64,000 bases of DNA, taken from contig NZ_CP109171.1 in NCBI RefSeq assembly GCF_036246005.1, positions 4,266,001 to 4,330,000 on the forward strand, read 5' to 3'. A program made the position numbers and the translations under genes. The notes beneath the pieces were generated by a model that ran no database searches, was not told the origin of the DNA, and was given only the letters and a program-made list of their open reading frames with translations. Source of the DNA: Streptomyces sp. NBC_01723 (lineage in GTDB: Bacteria; Actinomycetota; Actinomycetes; Streptomycetales; Streptomycetaceae). Shown here piece by piece: positions 52,347 to 60,518 of this stretch; the first letter of the stretch is position 1, and every line of letters begins with the position of its first letter.

Positions 52347-53894
52347 ATGAGTCCTGTCGTCATCGCGGTGCTGGGAGTCGTCGTACTCCTGGTGCTGCTC
52401 GCACTCGTCGTGGTCAGCCGCTACAAGGTGGCCGGTCCGAGCGAGGCGTTCATCGTCACCGGCCGCCGCGGCAAGAAGTCCACCGACCCGGAGACGGGCC
52501 GGGTGTTCACCGACAACAGCGGCCAGAAGGTCGTGGTCGGCGGCGGCGTGTTCGTCGTGCCGTTCGTGCAGCAGCGGTTCACGCTCGACCTCTCCTCCCG
52601 GCACATCCCGGTCGCCGTGCGCGGCGCGGTGACGCTGCGCGGGGTGAAGGCCCACCTGGAGGGCGTCGCGATCGTCAAGGTCGGCGGCACGGAGGACGCG
52701 ATCCGCGCCGCCGCGCAGCGGTTCCTGATGCAGCAGGACGGCATCGTCGGCTTCACGCAGGAGGTGCTGTCCGGCGCGCTGCGCGCGATCGTCGGCCGGA
52801 TGTCGGTCGAGGACGTCATCCGGGACCGGGCCGCGTTCGCGGGCCAGGTGGCCGAGGAGGCGGAGGCGAGCCTGTCCGGGCAGGGCCTGGTCCTGGACGC
52901 CTTCCAGATCCAGGACATCACCACCGAGGGCTCCTACCTGGAGGACCTGGGCCGTCCCGAGGCGGCCCGCGCCAGGCAGGAGGCCGACATCGCCGAGGCC
53001 GTGGCCCGGCGGGCGGCCGAGCAGGCGCGGCTGAAGGCCGAGGAGGAGATCGCGGTCGCGCAGCGCACGCTCTACCTGAAGCAGGCCGAGATCAAGGCCG
53101 AGACCGACCAGGCGTCCGCCCGGGCCAACGCCGCGGGACCGCTCGCCGAGGCGGCCCGGCAGCAGGACATCCTCGCCGAGCAGGAGAAGGTCGCCGAGCG
53201 GCAGGCCGCGCTGAAGGACCGCCAGCTCGACACCGAGGTGCGCAAGCCCGCGGACGCCAAGCGGTACGAGGCCGAGCAAGAGGCGGAGGCCCGCCGGGTG
53301 GCGCGGGTGAAGCAGGCCGAGGCCGAGCGTTCCGCCGGGATCGCCGCCGCGCAGGCGGAGGCCGAGCGGGCCCGGCTCACCGGTGAGGGCGAGAAGCAGC
53401 GGCGTGGCGCGCTGGCCGAGGCGGAGGCCATCGAGGGTCTCAAGCAGGGTGAGGCCGAGCGCTCCCGGCGTGCGGCGATCGCCGAGGCCGTGCGGCTGGA
53501 GGGCGACGCGGAGGCCGCCGCGATCGGCGCCAAGGGCGCGGCCGAAGCCGAGGCGATGCAGAAGAAGGCCGACGCCTTCGACCGGTACGGCGACGCCGCC
53601 GTGCTCCAGATGCTGGTCGAGGTGCTGCCGCAGGTGGTGGCGAAGGCGTCCGAGCCGCTGTCGGCCGTGGACAAGATGACGGTGATCTCGACGGACGGCG
53701 CGAGCCGCCTGTCCCGCACGGTCGCCGACAACGTCGCCCAGGGCATGGAACTGCTGGGCTCCACCACCGGCGTCGACCTGGCGTCCCTGCTGAAGGGCAT
53801 CACCGCGAAGGGCTCCACCGAAGCGGCCGGCCCGGCCGCACCGGAGGCGGCCCGCGCCGACTCCCGCAACGGCAAGGTGGAGATCACGGGCTGA
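52347..53894 (+). CDS. flotillin-like SPFH domain protein
   Basis: 515 aa. A single N-terminal membrane helix (about 4-24) is followed by an SPFH domain (YKVAGPSEAFIVTGRRGKKS through LVLDAFQIQDITTEGSYLEDLGRPE, about 25-205). A long coiled coil rich in Ala/Glu with AEAE and AAIAEA repeats runs to about 420 and a C-terminal tail follows. Bacterial flotillins scaffold membrane microdomains. The pair with NfeD supports this. The 77-base gap upstream is a pyrimidine-rich CTCTGT-type low-complexity sequence. Confidence 0.92.
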   Translation: MSPVVIAVLGVVVLLVLLALVVVSRYKVAGPSEAFIVTGRRGKKSTDPETGRVFTDNSGQKVVVGGGVFVVPFVQQRFTLDLSSRHIPVAVRGAVTLRGVKAHLEGVAIVKVGGTEDAIRAAAQRFLMQQDGIVGFTQEVLSGALRAIVGRMSVEDVIRDRAAFAGQVAEEAEASLSGQGLVLDAFQIQDITTEGSYLEDLGRPEAARARQEADIAEAVARRAAEQARLKAEEEIAVAQRTLYLKQAEIKAETDQASARANAAGPLAEAARQQDILAEQEKVAERQAALKDRQLDTEVRKPADAKRYEAEQEAEARRVARVKQAEAERSAGIAAAQAEAERARLTGEGEKQRRGALAEAEAIEGLKQGEAERSRRAAIAEAVRLEGDAEAAAIGAKGAAEAEAMQKKADAFDRYGDAAVLQMLVEVLPQVVAKASEPLSAVDKMTVISTDGASRLSRTVADNVAQGMELLGSTTGVDLASLLKGITAKGSTEAAGPAAPEAARADSRNGKVEITG

Positions 53895-53940
53895 CCGCGC
53901 GGGCGGGGGTCGGCCGCCGGCCGTCCCCCGACGGCGCAGG

Positions 53941-54249
53941 TCAGGGCTGCTGGTACGGCTGCTGCGGCGCGGCGCCGTACGGCTGCCCGCCCTGCCCGCC
54001 GCCGGGGCCGCCCACGCCGCCCTGCGACTGGAGCTGCTCCGCCTGCTCCCTGGTCACCTGCTGCTCGGCGCCGCAGAAGGTGCACTGCGTCGCGTACTTC
54101 GTGGAGAAGGGGAACAGCGGCACGAAGAACAGCGTGAACTTCGTGACGCGCTTCCTGAGCGCGTGCGCGGAGGGATTCCCGCACTGTCCGCACACGAGCG
54201 TCAGTATCGCGAGCTGGTAGAGGTATCCCTTGGTGCCGAAGATGATCAC
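53941..54249 (-). CDS. small zinc-ribbon protein
   Basis: 102 aa. VIIFGTKGYLYQLAILTLVCGQCGNPSAHALRKRVTKFTLFFVPLFPFSTKYATQCTFCGAEQQVTREQAEQL has two CxxC pairs (CGQC near 20, CTFC near 57), matching the zinc_ribbon_15 pattern known from actinobacteria. The KFTLFFVPLFPF segment is hydrophobic. The tail is Gly/Gln/Tyr/Pro-rich. The GTG at 54249 has GGAAGG upstream. The function is unknown; the family is often annotated only as zinc-ribbon domain-containing. Confidence 0.75.
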   Translation of the reverse strand: MIIFGTKGYLYQLAILTLVCGQCGNPSAHALRKRVTKFTLFFVPLFPFSTKYATQCTFCGAEQQVTREQAEQLQSQGGVGGPGGGQGGQPYGAAPQQPYQQP

Positions 54250-54540
54250 GATGCGGTCCTTCCCGGGTCGGCCCCCGCGAGCACGCGGGACACGCAGATC
54301 TTCTCCCAGACTACGGAGGTCACCCGCCGTCCGCGGCTTCCCGGCGCAGCAGGTCCCCCGAGCCGGTACGGGAGTACGTCGCTCGATAATCGATGGACAC
54401 GACAAGATCTGCACGTTTCCCTACACATCCGACGTCGCTGGATTTGGGTACCAATCCCGATGGTGCCCGGCATCCGCCGCGGGCGAGGCTGGGGTCGACT
54501 CCCCGGCCCCGGGCCCGAACCGACGCCGAAGGGGGGCAAC

Positions 54541-54822
54541 GTGCCCGTGCCCGACGACCACCAGCTCAGCGAGATCGCGTCCCGTCTGCACCGCGAGGAC
54601 CCCCACTTCGCGCGGGCCCTCGCCGACGGCCGCCCGCGCCGCCCCCGCGAGTACCGGTACCGGCGGGCCTGGCTCCTGCTCGCCGCCGCGCTGTGCGCGC
54701 TGGCCACCGGCCTGGTGCTGGCCCACGGACTGCTCATCGCCGCGGGCCTGGTCTTCGCCGGCGTGGCCGGTGAACTGCTCGACCCGCACCGGTACGAGCG
54801 CGACAGCGTGTCCGACGCCTGA
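54541..54822 (+). CDS. DUF3040-like small membrane protein
   Basis: 93 aa. PDDHQLSEIASRLHREDPHFARALADGRPRRP is the DUF3040 opening (LSE-E---L--EDP-FA), and two adjacent hydrophobic segments (about 42-62 and 63-78) follow. The GTG start is preceded by GGGGGG. The function is not known. It lies 129 bases before the antiporter gene and is probably transcribed separately. Confidence 0.75.
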   Translation: MPVPDDHQLSEIASRLHREDPHFARALADGRPRRPREYRYRRAWLLLAAALCALATGLVLAHGLLIAAGLVFAGVAGELLDPHRYERDSVSDA

Positions 54823-54951
54823 CGCGACCGGCTCTGCTTCATACCGGCCCACTCGGCTCCCCCCGGGGCACGTCGTGTCCCGGCGCGCCCTCGGCCGAGA
54901 AGGCGCACAGACGCCGCCACCGATCCGCATCCGACCGGAGGACAGACGCCC

Positions 54952-56187
54952 GTGCACCACACGACCGCCATGCTGATCGAACTGGGAGCGATCATCCTCG
55001 CTCTGGGGCTCCTGGGCCGCCTCGCGGGCCGGGTGGGCTTCTCACCCGTCCCCCTCTACCTGCTGGCCGGACTCGCCTTCGGACACGGAGGCATCCTGCC
55101 CCTCCAGGCCAGCGAGGAGTTCGTCGCCACGGGCGCGGAGATCGGCGTCATCCTGCTGCTCCTCCTGCTCGGCCTGGAGTACAGCGCCTCCGAACTGGTC
55201 ACCAACCTCAAGACCCAATACCCCTCCGGAGCGGTCGACTTCGTCCTCAACGCCGTACCCGGCGCCGTAGCCGCGCTCATCCTGGGCTGGGGCCCGGTGG
55301 CCGCCGTGGCGCTCGCCGGCGTCACCTGGATCTCCTCGTCCGGCGTCATCGCCAAGGTCCTCGGCGACCTGGGCAGGCTCGGCAACCGCGAGACCCCCGT
55401 TGTGCTCGGCATTCTGGTCATCGAGGATCTCGCGATGGCCGTCTACCTGCCGATCCTCACGGCCCTGCTGGCGGGCGCCGGCCTGGCCGGCGGCGCCGTC
55501 ACCCTGCTGATCTCCCTGGGCACCGTCGGCGCGGTCCTCTACCTGGCGCTCCGGCACGGCCGGCTGATCAGCCGCGCGGTCTCCTCGGACAGCGCGGAGA
55601 TGCTCCTGCTGGTGGTCCTCGGCCTGACCCTGCTCGTGGCGGGCCTCGCCCAGGAGCTCCAGGTCTCGGCGGCGGTCGGCGCCTTCCTCGTGGGCATCGC
55701 CCTGTCCGGCGAGGTCGCCGAGGGCGCGAGCAGCCTCCTGACCCCTTTGCGCGACCTGTTCGCGGCCGTGTTCTTCGTCTTCTTCGGCCTGTCCACCGAC
55801 CCGGCCGACATCCCGCCCGTCCTGCTCTCCGCCCTGCTCCTGGCCGCCGTCACCACGCTCACGAAGGTCGCCACCGGCTGGTACGCGGCACGCAGGGCCG
55901 GCATCCGGGGCGGGGGCCGCTGGCGGGCGGGCGGCACGCTGGTCGCCCGGGGCGAGTTCTCCATCGTCATCGCCGGCCTCGCGGTGGCCGTCGAGCCCCG
56001 CATCGGCCCGCTGGCGACGGCGTACGTCCTCATCCTGGTCGTACTCGGCCCCCTCACGGCCCGCTTCACCGAGCCGCTGGCCCGCCGCGTCATCGTCGCG
56101 AGGACGAGCACTACGGAGACGCGCACGGACGCGAGCACGGACACGGAGCCGACGACGCCCCCGGAGTCGGCACCCGCCAACGCGTGA
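54952..56187 (+). CDS. CPA2 cation:proton antiporter (KefB/KhtU-like)
   Basis: 411 aa with 11-12 hydrophobic helices. PLYLLAGLAFGHGGILPL near 30, ILLLLLLGLEYSASEL near 65, and ASSGVIAKVLGDLGRLGNRETPVVLGILVIEDLAMAVYLPIL near 125-165 follow the CPA2 core (the usual acidic Glu/Asp in the ED-AM segment). ARGEFSIVIAG near 330 is typical. No RCK domain is fused. Its usual small TrkA-C partner gene is missing upstream; a possible remnant lies downstream on the other strand. GGAGG precedes the GTG start. Confidence 0.88.
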   Translation: MHHTTAMLIELGAIILALGLLGRLAGRVGFSPVPLYLLAGLAFGHGGILPLQASEEFVATGAEIGVILLLLLLGLEYSASELVTNLKTQYPSGAVDFVLNAVPGAVAALILGWGPVAAVALAGVTWISSSGVIAKVLGDLGRLGNRETPVVLGILVIEDLAMAVYLPILTALLAGAGLAGGAVTLLISLGTVGAVLYLALRHGRLISRAVSSDSAEMLLLVVLGLTLLVAGLAQELQVSAAVGAFLVGIALSGEVAEGASSLLTPLRDLFAAVFFVFFGLSTDPADIPPVLLSALLLAAVTTLTKVATGWYAARRAGIRGGGRWRAGGTLVARGEFSIVIAGLAVAVEPRIGPLATAYVLILVVLGPLTARFTEPLARRVIVARTSTTETRTDASTDTEPTTPPESAPANA

Positions 56188-56189
56188 GC

Positions 56190-56304
56190 CCGGCCCGGGG
56201 AGGGCTGCACCCTCCCGGGCGCCGATCACGATCAGCGTCTCACCGTCGGCCGGCCGGAACTCCACTTCGGCCCGGCGGTCGTAGCGCAGCCCGATCCCCA
56301 GCAA
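56190..56304 (-). pseudogene. possible TrkA-C-like gene remnant
   Basis: On the minus strand this stretch encodes LGIGLRYDRRAEVEFRPADGETLIVIGAREGAALPG without an adequate start, then runs into the antisense of the antiporter gene. The FRPADGETLIVIG part resembles the end of an RCK C-terminal domain (-L-PGD-L-V-G). It may be a leftover of a regulatory subunit. The 258-base gap 56188-56445 holds only this and the promoter of the next gene. Confidence 0.3.
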
Positions 56305-56445
56305 CGGCGCAACGGCCGGCCGGTCGCTGGTCAGTCGGCATGGCCGAAGTCATTCGGTGGTGATGCACTGGGTCAGCCGTGCGCCCTGCCCTGTCCGTCG
56401 CTGATCGTTTTAAGCTCACTACTCCGCGTACGAGGGGAGCGTGGC

Positions 56446-57975
56446 ATGGCGGCTGGTGGATCGGCATCGCGGCGGGCGCAGGAAGCGCGGCGGCAGGAAC
56501 GGCTGTTCAGGGAGCAGTGGCAGACGGCGCGGCGACAGGCACGCCGTTGGGAAGCCGCCGGCGAGGGCGAACGTCGAGTCGCCGCACAGCTGTTGGTCCT
56601 GACGGCGCGTGGATGGCGGTTACTGGTTGACCGCAGGTGGCCGGGAACGCGAGCGGCCAACGTGGACATGCTGTTGATCGGTCCCGGTGGTGTGTTCGTT
56701 CTCGACGTCAAGAACTGGCGCTCGGCACCGCAGGCTTGGAAGGGGGAGCTCCGCGCCGGCCGCGATCCCGTCGATGAGCACGCGGCCAAGCTCCTGGCCG
56801 TGACGAAGGCGGCCGAGTCGGCGGTGGCATCCTTGGGGATGTCCCCGGTCGCGGTCCAACCCCTCATGGTTTTCGCGGGGCACCGCGTAGATGCAGCGCT
56901 GGGCAGGATCCGGCTACTGGGGGAGCACGAGGTCGGGCCCGCTCTGCTGTCGGAGCGCAGTCGACTTCGCGCCGAATCCGTACGTGCCATCGCCGACCAT
57001 CTGGAGCGGGTCTTCCCCGAGTACGAGGGATCGTCCGTGACGCAGACGGCGCCGTCATCGTCTCAGGCGCAGTCCCAAGAAGAGTTGTCCGACGGGCTGT
57101 TCGACCTCGAAGGACTCCGCGAGGCAGCTCTGGAAGAAGCGCTGCAGGCGCCGATCGAACAGTGGATGACCTTCCTCCACCCCGACCAGATAGCCCTGGT
57201 GCGCCGCAACTGGGCCGGACCTGCACGGATCAGCGGCCCGGCCGGCACGGGCAAGACCGTCGTCGGCCTGCACCGTGCGGCACACCTGGCCCAGCGCACT
57301 ACCGGTCGGCTCCTGTATGTCACCTTCGCCAACAACCTCCCGCGGGTCCAGGCGACCTTTCTCAGGACCATGTCTCCCGCCGTGGCCGACAGGGTCGACT
57401 TCCGAAGCCTGCACTCCTGGGCCCAGGAGTTCCTGCATGACAGCGGTGTCCCCGTCCGGTTGCACGGAGAAAAGGCTCAGACCGCTTTCAGCCTCGCCTG
57501 GAAGCACGTCGGCCGCAACAGCTGCCTGACCGAGATCGACCCGGCCCCGGGGTACTGGAAGGAGGAGATCGACCACGTCATCAAGGGGCGCGGCCTCACG
57601 TCCTTCGAGGAATACGCCACCGTGCCCCGCCGACGCCGTCGCGCGAGCTTGCGGCGTCCGCACAGGCAGGCCGTCTGGGCTCTGTACGAGGCGTACGAGG
57701 CGCTCCGCGTCGAGCGAGGTGTGCCTGGTATGGCGGCGGCGGATCTCCCCGAATTGTCGGGACGGGGCTGGGTTGGGGCATATGCTGTGCATGGCAGATC
57801 GCGCATGCCCGCTCCGAGTCATGGTGGCCCACGTCCATCGTGGCGGCGAAGACAAGGTTCCCCGAATCGCGCAGCAGCGTTCCGCCAGGTCATCCAAGTA
57901 TCCGCGGCGGGGTGGACGTGGGGCGTCCCGTCCGATGGAGCACACGATGACCAGGAACCGTCGCAGCAAGGCTGA
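56446..57975 (+). pseudogene. NERD-domain helicase, truncated
   Basis: 509 codons open. NERD nuclease-related domain at about 40-160 (GERRVAAQLLVLTARGWRLL, NVDMLLIGPGGVFVLDVKNW with the D-x-DVK catalytic-type residues). A UvrD/Rep-like ATPase starts at about 240 with Walker A ISGPAGTGKTVVG and continues to LYEAYEALRVERGV near 424. There the family sequence stops: helicase motifs II to VI (DEAQ and onward) are absent and an unrelated 85-residue tail follows. Intact relatives are much longer. I judge it a 3' deletion product, although the NERD part could still be made. It overlaps the next ORF by 29 bases. Confidence 0.7.
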
Positions 57976-58399
57976 GATTCACGCCCACCAGGCAGCCACA
58001 GGAATGGCGTATCTGGTGGCCCGCCGACAGATCGCTGCCTTGGCCGAGGTGATGCAGCAGCATCCGCGGCTCAACTCCTTCGGCATCGGCGTTTTCGACC
58101 CCCTTCGCAAGACGGCCGAGCAGCGCCGGACCGACCTCGCCGCCGGCCGCGAGGAGTTGGCCGGAGGCGTGGCCATGGTGATGGAGACGGCCGAGTGGCT
58201 GCGCGAGAACGTCACGCCGATCAAGACCCCTGCCGCCAGCAGCTACAGCGTGAAACACGTGATGGAGCGGGCAACCGGCAGGTACGTCACCAATGGCGAG
58301 TTCATTGCCGCCGCTCTCGTCGCCGGCTACACCTTCAAGTACGCTCAGCCGAATGTGCTGTTCGGCATGAGCGCCCGGGACCTGAAGCGGATGAACTGA
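57947..58399 (+). CDS. unknown protein in the defence island
   Basis: 150 aa. TRNRRSKAEIHAHQAATGMAYLVARRQIAALAEVMQQHPRLNSFGIGVFDPLRKTAEQRRTDLAAGREELAGGVAMVMETAEWLRENV is helical and basic at the start; the C-terminus SSYSVKHVMERATGRYVTNGEFIAAALVAGYTFKYAQPNVLFGMSARDLKRMN resembles a small helix-turn-helix-like or adaptor fold (the YVTNGEFIAAAL segment). No family is recognised. It lies just after the truncated helicase and before a large hairpin. Confidence 0.55.
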   Translation: MTRNRRSKAEIHAHQAATGMAYLVARRQIAALAEVMQQHPRLNSFGIGVFDPLRKTAEQRRTDLAAGREELAGGVAMVMETAEWLRENVTPIKTPAASSYSVKHVMERATGRYVTNGEFIAAALVAGYTFKYAQPNVLFGMSARDLKRMN

Positions 58400-58469
58400 G
58401 CGCCCCAGCAGGGATCCCTCCGGCCGTCTGAACGGGCCTCAAAGGGGCTTGGTCTCCATGGGCGCTTCG

Positions 58470-58506
58470 TCGTGTGCGCAGGACCTTCGAGGTCCTGCGC
58501 ACACGA
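58470..58506. terminator. 17-bp perfect inverted repeat with 3-base loop
   Basis: TCGTGTGCGCAGGACCT is followed by TCG and its exact reverse complement. It is 70 bases past the stop of the unknown gene and likely works as a strong terminator, though the length could also mark an element end. The 402-base gap 58400-58801 holds this hairpin and otherwise no convincing gene. A GTGCGCAGGAC copy of part of the arm recurs at 58609-58619. Confidence 0.65.
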
Positions 58507-58801
58507 CAGCTTTAGCCAGGGCGCCGGTAGTAACGGCTGGCAGACCAACGGCACCTGACGGCAGCGCTCTTCGGTTTCCTGGCCGTGAGCAGAAGGGCAG
58601 CAGACTGTGCGCAGGACGCACGGGAGCGCGCCGAGTCCGAGGTCGCGAAGGCTGACGCGGCACTGAGTGATGAGAGCCCGGTCAGGTAGAGCGATTGACG
58701 CGTCTGTCCTGGCCAGGATCCGGGGCTTGAAGCCGTGCGGGATGTCCCACTCCCGGGCTGGTGCCATCCCAGCTGTGGGCCCTTGAGGGGCGCGGGTCGG
58801 G

Positions 58802-59227
58802 TCACACCTTCTTGACGACGATCGTGTCCGGGACCAGCTTCTCCAGGTCGTCGACGTCCGAGGTGAAAACGGTGACCTGTCCCTTCTGCTGTCGCGCGAT
58901 CACGGCGAGCACGGCGTCGATCGCGTACTTGTGGCCGTGCAACTCGGCGTCGGCCAGGAGACGGCGGGCCTGGCGGGCCTCGTCCTTCCCGATGTCGGCG
59001 ACCTGGAGCCGGGACAGTACCCAGTCCCAGCGCTGTTCGGTCGTTCTGCCGTCGTACGCCTCGACCAGGGTCATTGGCGACGTGACCACTTCGGCCTCCC
59101 CGCGCGCCGCGAGGTCGAGCCAGGCGATCATCTTCCGATCACCGCGCACGGCCAGGGAGAGGGCTTCACAGTCCAGGACGAAGACACGGAGCGGCCTCTG
59201 CCCGTGCTCACCGGCTCGCTTCTTCAC
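58802..59227 (-). CDS. PIN-domain toxin
   Basis: 141 aa. PIN acidic residues: D19 in FVLDCEALSLAV, E56 in MTLVEAYDG, D104 in KYAIDAVLAVIA, D124 in VFTSDVDDLEKL. It should be a Mg-dependent RNase toxin. The GTG start overlaps the antitoxin stop by four bases. It is distinct in sequence from the PIN protein at 38955, so the window has two unrelated toxin pairs. Confidence 0.82.
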   Translation of the reverse strand: MKKRAGEHGQRPLRVFVLDCEALSLAVRGDRKMIAWLDLAARGEAEVVTSPMTLVEAYDGRTTEQRWDWVLSRLQVADIGKDEARQARRLLADAELHGHKYAIDAVLAVIARQQKGQVTVFTSDVDDLEKLVPDTIVVKKV

Positions 59228-59502
59228 GCAGCCTCTCCGGCGTTGTGTTGTCCGGAGGCGCGGCGCCGCTCGTGTTCGGCGTCGAGATCCTCCAGCTCGT
59301 CGAGGGCTGCCACACGCTCGTCCTCGGTCACGGGGCCGTGTTCTTCCTGCAGCCAGTCGACCAGTTCCAGGAGCCGGTCCCGGTCGCGCTTGAAGCGCAG
59401 CGCCTCGGCGACGTACGCCGACAGGCCCCGCTCGGCCGCGTCCGCGCGGATCTCGTCCAGGAGATCCTCGGGGATCGTCACGGTTACCTTCTTCGTCACC
59501 AT
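59224..59502 (-). CDS. ribbon-helix-helix antitoxin
   Basis: 92 aa. TKKVTVTIPEDLLDEIRADAAERGLSAYVAEALRFKRDRDRLLELVDWLQEEHG is an RHH DNA-binding domain with an extended helix; the C-terminus is acidic (DELEDLDAEHERR). It precedes and overlaps the PIN toxin gene. The ATG at 59502 is preferred because a TATGGT -10 box lies seven bases upstream; ATG 59514 is inside the operator. Confidence 0.82.
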   Translation of the reverse strand: MVTKKVTVTIPEDLLDEIRADAAERGLSAYVAEALRFKRDRDRLLELVDWLQEEHGPVTEDERVAALDELEDLDAEHERRRASGQHNAGEAA

Positions 59503-59504
59503 AT

Positions 59505-59520
59505 AAGAGACCATACTCTT
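59505..59520. promoter_or_regulatory. antitoxin operator and -10 box
   Basis: AAGAG-ACCATA-CTCTT is a 5-bp inverted repeat overlapping the minus-strand -10 box TATGGT (59510-59515). It is AT-rich and fits autorepression by the RHH antitoxin. Confidence 0.6.
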
Positions 59521-59565
59521 GGTACCGCACTCCTTACCAGTGGGGTGCGGTCGACGATTCGACGG

Positions 59566-60462
59566 TCAGGTGGCCGTGGCGGGGCGCGGGCTGCCGTGGA
59601 AGACCTGGCTGGTGTGCCAGGAACGGTGGATCGCGGCGACGGGGTGGGCGCCGGGCTGAGGTCCGACGAGTGGTCGGTCGGCGAGCGCGATGACGTGTTC
59701 GCGGGCGGCGGGGCTGTGGCCGACGAAGCGCTGGGAGACCAGGATGCGGTGGCTCTCGCCGACACCGAGGACGCCCTTGTCGAAGAGCTTGTGGTGAAGG
59801 GAACACAGACACAGTCCGTTGTCGACGTCGTCGGGGCCGTCGAACGCCCACCAGCGCACGTGTGCGGCCTCCAGCCCGACCGGCACCGCGCCGATCCTGC
59901 CGTCGTAGCCGCAGAACGCGCACCGGTACTCGTAAGCCGTCAGGACTCGCTCCCGCATCCGCGGATCCCGCCGCCTCCGCACGGCGGCCGAGAGCTGTCC
60001 GGTCTCCGCCGGCTCCAGCCCCAGACCGACGGATTCGCACAGGTCGCCGTGGAGCGAAGGCGGGAAATGCAGGTCGAGCAGGACCCGTGCCATCCGGCCG
60101 AGCAGAGCCGGTTCACGCCGCAGCGCCGCCCGCAGTTCTGGCGACAGCCGCCCCGCGGCCCCCGCGGTCCGCAACTCCCGCACCCCGCTGCCGGGGCTGC
60201 CCGGTCCGCGATCGGTGCGCACCTCCCACACGCCGTCGCTCACCAGGTGGTGGAACGGGTAGGCCGGAGTCGTCCTGTTCGGCGGACCGTACTCCGTCAG
60301 CAGTCGCTGCAGATCTTCCTCCACCGCGCTGTACCGCAGTTCGTCGTCGGCATCCTGCTGGAACCGACCGAGGGCGTACAGCAACAGCAACGGCTTGTGC
60401 GGAGCGCGGGTCCCGTTTCTGCTCCACTGCCTCAGTTTCGCGGTGCGCTCCAGCCAGTCCAT
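59566..60462 (-). CDS. SBD-HNH type IV restriction endonuclease (ScoMcrA-like)
   Basis: 298 aa. The N-terminus MDWLERTAKLRQWSRNGTRA, PHKPLLLLYALGRFQ, and YPFHHLVSDGVWEV (about 1-82) match the sulfur-binding domain of phosphorothioate-dependent restriction enzymes. The C-terminus is an HNH nuclease: CAFC (C181, C184), AAHVRWWAFDGPDDVDNGLCLCSLHHKLFDKGVLG with H201, N215, and H223/H224. It should cut DNA carrying dnd phosphorothioate marks and so excludes modified incoming DNA. The ATG at 60462 is favoured by a -10 box; ATG 60507 is possible. Confidence 0.85.
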   Translation of the reverse strand: MDWLERTAKLRQWSRNGTRAPHKPLLLLYALGRFQQDADDELRYSAVEEDLQRLLTEYGPPNRTTPAYPFHHLVSDGVWEVRTDRGPGSPGSGVRELRTAGAAGRLSPELRAALRREPALLGRMARVLLDLHFPPSLHGDLCESVGLGLEPAETGQLSAAVRRRRDPRMRERVLTAYEYRCAFCGYDGRIGAVPVGLEAAHVRWWAFDGPDDVDNGLCLCSLHHKLFDKGVLGVGESHRILVSQRFVGHSPAAREHVIALADRPLVGPQPGAHPVAAIHRSWHTSQVFHGSPRPATAT

Positions 60463-60470
60463 GACCGGCG

Positions 60471-60476
60471 ATCGTA
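60471..60476 (-). promoter_or_regulatory. -10 box of a probable leaderless promoter for the HNH gene
   Basis: On the minus strand TACGAT ends eight bases before the ATG at 60462. Confidence 0.4.
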
Positions 60477-60518
60477 GTCGCGCCTCGTTGACCAGCGATC
60501 TGCGCATGTATGGAAAGC

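Noticed and set aside
58507..58801. Minus-strand ORFs between the hairpin and the PIN gene considered as a transposase remnant
   Set aside because: No transposase motif could be read in any frame and no flanking inverted or direct repeats of an insertion sequence were found.
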